A stretch of 64,000 bases of DNA from Knufia peltigerae. Its lineage: Eukaryota; Ascomycota; Eurotiomycetes; Chaetothyriales; Trichomeriaceae. A program made the position numbers and the translations under genes. The stretch spans positions 113,466 through 177,465 of the forward strand of contig JAPDRN010000077.1 of assembly GCA_030247855.1 (NCBI GenBank), read 5' to 3'. This document shows, in pieces, positions 59,670 to 64,000 of the stretch; the first letter of the stretch is position 1; the number at the start of each line of letters is the position of its first letter. The notes beneath the pieces were generated by a model. That model was not told where the DNA came from. It ran no database searches and was given only the letters and a program-made list of their open reading frames with translations.

Positions 59670-60902
59670 ATGCCGTTGCAGGACCCCCGCCCCGACACCC
59701 TTTCGCCTCCTTCCGGCTCGCCTTGGCCGGCAGCGTCCAAAATCCTGACCGACATCTACGCCCACAAGGCGTTGTTCGCGCTGGCGGGCACCCTTGCGAT
59801 GATCGTCTTCTTCTGGCGGATCCACTACCTGCCAAGCCTTGCACTGACCGATATCGGTCTGGTGGCGGCGGCCATCGCCTTCTTTTCGGTCGTGATGGTC
59901 ATCGTGGTCATCTTGACGCTCATGCTCCCCGCCGCTGTGCTGGTCGAATGGCAAAAGTCAGGATTCATCACCGACAGAAGCAGTGTCCGCATCTCTCAGA
60001 CGCAATGGCTGCCGTCCGCTGGCCTAAGCATGGGTATGGCCATGCTGGGAGCGGCCCTGGCAACAGGCTGGATGTACGTCTGGCTTTTCACTCCGCTCGG
60101 CGACGCTTCACCCATCCTGTTCGCAGGTGTCATGCTGGTCGGTGCCGCTGGCGCGTTCGCGCCGATGGGCGTGAAGCCCAAGCCCATTGATGAGCCCGTC
60201 AACAGCGCTCTGCGGAAGAAGAAGATCTGGTGGGCACTGAGGCTGACTGCACTTTCCGCCTGCCTTTATCTGTTCACACTGCCCTTGATCGCGATCGCGG
60301 TCTTCGGCACCCATTCCGCAGCCGCCACGATGAACGGCTGGGAAGTGCTCCTGGTCTCCCTCGGGCTGCCGCTCCTTCACTTGATTATCCTGAGCATAAG
60401 GACGCTCCCGCTCTGGATCCGGATGGTTGCACTTGCCTTGGTAATAACCCCGATCCTGCTCATTGCCGGCACTCCGTTCGAATCACTCGACCGCGCTGCC
60501 AGCACGTTCCAGCTGGGGATGCTGCCCCACCAGAGCGTGGTGGTATCGAGCGAGGGCTGCAGAATGGTTCGGGCATCCGGGGTGTCAACCAACTGCCGCA
60601 GAATCGACGGACCTGGGAAAGAGCTGTATGAGATCCGGGATGTCTTCGTGCTCAATCGTCTTGGCGGCCACACCGTCATCGCCGAACCGGGCTGGACGCC
60701 GAAGACCCGAACCCGGTCGATCCCCGTGCCCAGCAGCGAAGTGTTCACCTGGTACACGAAGCCTGATGCTCCGCAAACAACTCCCCCACCGCAGCCTCCG
60801 GAACCTCCTGCGCCAACATCCGTCGCACCGCCACCACCGGTGAAGGCCGCCACCGGCGCGGTGCGCAAATCAAGGCCGCGGCAAAGGGCTCCTGCCTGCT
60901 AG
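59670..60902 (+). CDS. Multi-helix membrane protein with Pro-rich tail
   Basis: 410 aa. About eight hydrophobic helices between residues 33 and 265, arranged in pairs, then a soluble domain with two Cys (EGCRMVRASGVSTNCRRID) and a tail rich in Pro and basic residues. No family recognised. Base use is slightly less GC-rich than that of the neighbours (CTTGATTATCC, GGTAATAACC), so it could be a later arrival. Confidence 0.72.
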   Translation: MPLQDPRPDTLSPPSGSPWPAASKILTDIYAHKALFALAGTLAMIVFFWRIHYLPSLALTDIGLVAAAIAFFSVVMVIVVILTLMLPAAVLVEWQKSGFITDRSSVRISQTQWLPSAGLSMGMAMLGAALATGWMYVWLFTPLGDASPILFAGVMLVGAAGAFAPMGVKPKPIDEPVNSALRKKKIWWALRLTALSACLYLFTLPLIAIAVFGTHSAAATMNGWEVLLVSLGLPLLHLIILSIRTLPLWIRMVALALVITPILLIAGTPFESLDRAASTFQLGMLPHQSVVVSSEGCRMVRASGVSTNCRRIDGPGKELYEIRDVFVLNRLGGHTVIAEPGWTPKTRTRSIPVPSSEVFTWYTKPDAPQTTPPPQPPEPPAPTSVAPPPPVKAATGAVRKSRPRQRAPAC

Positions 60903-60998
60903 CCCAGAGGTGGGCAGAGGTGTGAAGGACCTTCCCCTGCACACGCCGGGGACAAGGTGGACGCGATCATCAGTCTTCCGCGCTACCTTGTCTCTGCC

Positions 60999-61958
60999 AT
61001 GTCCTCGCCCTCCGGCTCACGCCTGGTCATCTACGCCGCCCTGGCCGGCAATCTTGCCATCGCCGTCGCAAAATTCATCGCCGCCGGCCTGTCCGGCAGC
61101 TCGGCCATGCTCAGCGAGGGCGTGCACTCGCTGGTCGATACCCTCAACGAAGTGTTGCTGCTGTACGGTCTACGCCGTGCCGAGAAGGCCCCCGACACTC
61201 TGCACCCGTTCGGCTACGGCCGCGAACTGTACTTCTGGAGCTTCATCGTCGCCCTGCTGGTATTTGCCGCCGGTGCCGGCGTCTCGGCCTACGAGGGCAT
61301 CCAGCACATCCGCCAGCCGGAGCCGGCCACCAATCACGCCATCAGCTACAGCGTGCTGGGCATCTCCATACTGTTCGAGGGCGCTTCATGGTGGGTGGCG
61401 CTGCGCGAATTCCGCCGCAGCAAGGGCTCGCTGGGATACTTCGAGGCGTTCCGCCGCAGCAAGGATCCGTCCACCTTCACCGTGCTGCTGGAAGACAGTG
61501 CCGCCCTGCTCGGCCTCGGCTTCGCACTGGTCGGGCTGCTGGCCGCACAACTGCTGGAGATGCCGGTGCTGGATGGGGTCGCCTCGCTGTGCATTGCCGG
61601 TGTGCTGGCGCTGACCGCGTTCCTGCTCGCGCGCGAGACCAAGGGCCTGCTGATCGGCGAGCCGGCCCACCCGGCGGTAGCGCAACGGATCATGGCCGTG
61701 GCCGTGACCGACCGGGATCTGCGCCGCGCCAACGGCGTGACCACCCTGCAGATGGGCCCGGAACAAGTGGTGGCGATGCTCAGTGCGGAATTCGAGGACG
61801 ATCGCACAACACCGCAGATCGAGGCCTGCATCACCCGGATCGAGTCTGCGGTGAAACAGGAGTTCCCGGAACTGGTGGCAGTGTTCATCAAACCGCAGAC
61901 ACCGGAGGTGTTTGCCGCGCGCCGGGCCGCGCTCGATCGTCCGGCCACGGCGGAGTGA
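60999..61958 (+). CDS. Cation diffusion facilitator metal exporter
   Basis: About 319 aa, six helices. CDF marks: SSAMLSEGVHSLVDTLNEVLLLYG with the metal-binding Asp/His, LHPFGYGRELYFWSFIVALLVF, and DSAALLGLGFALVGLL in helix 5. The C-terminal cytoplasmic domain (IMAVAVTDRDLRRANGVT ... EFPELVAVFIKP) follows. The family exports Zn2+, Fe2+ or Mn2+ against protons. The ATG at 60999 is used; a GTG at 60957 would add 14 residues and cannot be excluded. Confidence 0.88.
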   Translation: MSSPSGSRLVIYAALAGNLAIAVAKFIAAGLSGSSAMLSEGVHSLVDTLNEVLLLYGLRRAEKAPDTLHPFGYGRELYFWSFIVALLVFAAGAGVSAYEGIQHIRQPEPATNHAISYSVLGISILFEGASWWVALREFRRSKGSLGYFEAFRRSKDPSTFTVLLEDSAALLGLGFALVGLLAAQLLEMPVLDGVASLCIAGVLALTAFLLARETKGLLIGEPAHPAVAQRIMAVAVTDRDLRRANGVTTLQMGPEQVVAMLSAEFEDDRTTPQIEACITRIESAVKQEFPELVAVFIKPQTPEVFAARRAALDRPATAE

Positions 61959-62004
61959 CGCCGCGCTGGCGACAGCTTCACTGCTGACAGGCGATGATTC
62001 CACC

Positions 62005-62667
62005 ATGCCCATACAGACCGGTCCAGATGCCACGCTCGTCGCACAACCCATTGACGGGACCAGGCTGCCGCGCGCCTTCTATCAGCGACCTTCAACGGCG
62101 GTCGCACCAGAGCTGCTGAACAAGTTGCTGGTTCGCAACGACGGCCGCGTGGCACGCATTGTCGAGGTCGAGGCGTATGCCGGCAGCGAAGACCCGGCGG
62201 CACACTCCTGGCGCGGCATGACCGCGCGCAACGCCAGCATGTTCGGCGAAGCGGGCCATCTCTATGTCTACTTCACTTATGGCATGCACTGGGGCAGCAA
62301 TGTCGTCTGTGGTGACGTCGGTGAGGGCGTTGCGGTACTGCTGCGCGCCGCCGCGCCAATTGCCGGGCAGGAGCTGATGTACCCGCTGCGCCCTGCCGCC
62401 CGCCACGACCATGACCTGGCCAGTGGTCCCGGCAAGCTGTCGCAGGCGTTTGGCCTGGACCGGCGCTTCGACGGCGCCGACCTGGTGACTGCCAGCCATG
62501 GCATCACGATACTGGACGACGGCATGCCGCCGCCGGACGACCCGGTGGTGGGGCCGCGCATCGGCATCACCCGTGCCGTGGATTTTCCTTGGCGCTGGCA
62601 TGTACGCGATCACCGTCACGTTTCGGTACGCGCGCCCCGCGCGGCAACACGAAGGAGCCCCCGATGA
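62005..62667 (+). CDS. Alkyladenine (3-methyladenine) DNA glycosylase, AAG/MPG family
   Basis: 220 aa. The Mpg fold is evident: PRAFYQRPSTAVAPELLNKLL, VEVEAYAGSEDPAAHSWRGMTARNASMFG (with the catalytic Glu), HLYVYFTYGMHWGSNVVC and GPGKLSQAFGLDR. It removes alkylated purines in base-excision repair. The ATG at 62005 follows CGATGATTCCACC; its stop overlaps the next small gene. Confidence 0.9.
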   Translation: MPIQTGPDATLVAQPIDGTRLPRAFYQRPSTAVAPELLNKLLVRNDGRVARIVEVEAYAGSEDPAAHSWRGMTARNASMFGEAGHLYVYFTYGMHWGSNVVCGDVGEGVAVLLRAAAPIAGQELMYPLRPAARHDHDLASGPGKLSQAFGLDRRFDGADLVTASHGITILDDGMPPPDDPVVGPRIGITRAVDFPWRWHVRDHRHVSVRAPRAATRRSPR

Positions 62668-62858
62668 CACCCCTCGACAAACCGTTACGCCGGCACCTTA
62701 CCGTCGCCGGCAAGCCTTATACGCTGACCCTCGATCCGAGCGGGCTGAAGCTGGTCGAGAAAGGACGACGGAAAGGTCTGGAACTGCGCTGGCAGGACCT
62801 TGTCTCCGGTGATGCCGCGTTGGCCAGCGCCCTGCAGGCATCCCTGCAGCAGCCATGA
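62664..62858 (+). CDS. Small hypothetical protein coupled to the glycosylase
   Basis: 64 aa. ATG overlaps the glycosylase stop by 4 bp, with GGAGCCCCCG upstream. It reads TVAGKPYTLTLDPSGLKLVEKGRRKGLELRW, a compact beta-type fold with no recognised family. Coupling suggests joint expression with the repair enzyme. Confidence 0.7.
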   Translation: MTPLDKPLRRHLTVAGKPYTLTLDPSGLKLVEKGRRKGLELRWQDLVSGDAALASALQASLQQP

Positions 62859-62928
62859 TCAAGCGCATCACGACGGCATCACCAGTGTACGCAGCGCGCT
62901 AACAAACCGAGTACTAGCGTGGGAAGCC

Positions 62929-64000
62929 ATGGATGAGGCCACCCGACTTCTCGAAATCGAACGACTGAGCGTGCTTGATACGCCGCCCGAGCCGGTGTTC
63001 GATGCGATCGTCGCCGCCGCTCGCGCCGCCACCGGCATGCCCATTGGCCTGATCTCCATCGTTGCCGAGCAGAGGCAATGGTTCAAATCCAGCATCGGCC
63101 TGGGCGATGTCGGTGAAACCCAACGCTCCATCTCGTTCTGTACCTACACCATCGAACAGGAGGCGCTGCTGGAGATCCCGGATGCGCGGCTGGATCCGCG
63201 CTTCGCCCATAACCCTCTGGTCACGACCGCGCCCAGGGTGCGGCACTATGTCGGCGTCCCTCTGGCCACCGCCCATGGTGCACGCATCGGTACGCTCTGC
63301 CTGCTCGACACCCTGCCCGGCGTGCTGTCGCCGTCGCAGCGCGAGCTGATGATCCATCTTGGCCGTGCCACCACCGAGGTGCTGGAGCAGCGCAGCACAC
63401 TGCTGCGACAGATCGACCAGGCGCAGGTACTGCATCGCGAACTCAAGCGTAGCGAGGACTTCCTGGAGCGTACCAACGCGGCTGCCAAGGTCGGGGGGTG
63501 GGAACTGGAACTGGCCAGCCGCGAGGTGCGCTGGACGCGCGAAACCAAGCAGATCCACGGCGTGCGTTCCAGCTACCAGCCAACGTTCGAGTCTGCCTTG
63601 TCGTTCTATCGACCGGACAGCCGCAGCATCATCCAGGCGGCGGTACAGCGCTGCACGGACGATGGCACTCCCTGGGAAGTGCAGTTGCCGATGACCACGG
63701 CGGATGGCCGCAGCATCTGGACCCGGGTAGTGGGCAGCCGACAACAGGTGGAGGGCCATCCGCAGCTGGTGGGCGCCATCCAGGACATCACCGAAGAACG
63801 CGCCGCACTGGACGCCCTGGAAGCGAGTGAGGTGCGCTATCGGCGTCTGTTCCACTACAGCCTGGGTCTGATCTGCACGCATACGCTGGATGGCACGCTG
63901 ACCTCGGTGAACCCTGCGGCGCTGCAGTCGCTGGGCTACGAGGAACGCCAGATCATCGGCCGCAACCTTTGCGACTACATGCCGCCCGAGCGCCGCGATG
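62929..64000 (+). CDS. GAF-PAS sensor protein, cut by window edge
   Basis: The frame is open from the ATG at 62929 (357 codons so far). Residues about 22-160 form a GAF domain (DTPPEPVFDAIVAAARAATGMPIGLIS, SFCTYTI, VGVPLATAHGARIGTLCLLD), then a helix (EVLEQRSTLLRQIDQAQ), a PAS domain with PAC (about 180-300, ending GAIQDITEERAAL) and a second PAS (from about 305, YSLGLICTHTLDGT). The output domain lies beyond base 64000 and would be a histidine kinase, diguanylate cyclase or phosphodiesterase. Confidence 0.85.
   Translation, partial: MDEATRLLEIERLSVLDTPPEPVFDAIVAAARAATGMPIGLISIVAEQRQWFKSSIGLGDVGETQRSISFCTYTIEQEALLEIPDARLDPRFAHNPLVTTAPRVRHYVGVPLATAHGARIGTLCLLDTLPGVLSPSQRELMIHLGRATTEVLEQRSTLLRQIDQAQVLHRELKRSEDFLERTNAAAKVGGWELELASREVRWTRETKQIHGVRSSYQPTFESALSFYRPDSRSIIQAAVQRCTDDGTPWEVQLPMTTADGRSIWTRVVGSRQQVEGHPQLVGAIQDITEERAALDALEASEVRYRRLFHYSLGLICTHTLDGTLTSVNPAALQSLGYEERQIIGRNLCDYMPPERRD

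Noticed and set aside
1..64000. CRISPR array, prophage, insertion sequence or integron
   Set aside because: No regularly spaced repeats, integrase, transposase or phage structural genes were seen in the translated frames.

Overview
The window is high-GC, densely coded chromosome of a gamma-proteobacterium of the Xanthomonadaceae, most likely Stenotrophomonas (maltophilia group). The evidence is gene content and protein style: a type IV secretion effector with the Xanthomonadales XVIPCD tail, many Tat-exported enzymes, TonB and GntP transporters, LysR regulators and 4-bp stop/start overlaps. No rRNA, tRNA, CRISPR array, insertion sequence or prophage was seen. One assembly gap (97 N at 32647-32743) is flanked by the same 80 bp on both sides.

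Layout. 1-3.4 kb: a truncated secreted protein, then two overlapping metallo-beta-lactamase-fold genes divergent from a LysR regulator, with a perfect LysR-type palindrome between them. 3.4-8.4 kb: a methionine module with a metR-like regulator, a methylenetetrahydrofolate reductase fused to a CPCC domain, msuE, mesX (DUF1852) and mesD. 9-23 kb: a polyhydroxybutyrate / 3-hydroxybutyrate oligomer regulon holding a secreted depolymerase, GntP permease, TonB receptor, alpha/beta hydrolase, MaoC/PhaJ-like hydratase, a hybrid kinase with a transporter-like sensor, a LuxR response regulator, an oligomer hydrolase and an acyl-CoA ligase. 23.9-30.5 kb: a secreted S15-type hydrolase and a three-subunit membrane flavo-dehydrogenase with an OprB porin. 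30.7-35.2 kb: a region with decay (frameshifted BLUF photoreceptor, truncated Nei glycosylase, assembly gap), a ferritin-like DUF892 protein and a secreted nuclease. 35.2-41.2 kb: a LysR/AraC/VOC operon and a run of small accessory genes. 41.2-43.1 kb: an XVIPCD effector without an adjacent immunity gene.

43.5-54.7 kb: an ECF sigma factor / ChrR singlet-oxygen-type stress locus. Four promoters with the exact form TGCATCC-N16-CGTA precede the sigma gene itself, tspO, a secreted protein gene and a long lipid-modifying operon (desaturase, FAD oxidoreductase, DUF1365, two cyclopropane-synthase-like methyltransferases, DUF2878, DUF1295, lipocalin). 54.8-57.6 kb: an SPFH / zinc-ribbon membrane operon. 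57.8-64 kb: a Tat-exported tyrosinase, an unknown membrane protein, a CDF metal transporter, an alkyladenine DNA glycosylase, a small protein, and the start of a GAF-PAS sensor cut by the window edge.

The two most interesting systems are the hydroxybutyrate regulon, whose gene set predicts a CoA-dependent route (ligase plus (R)-hydratase) rather than 3-hydroxybutyrate dehydrogenase, and the sigma/ChrR regulon, whose promoters can be read directly and extend to tspO.
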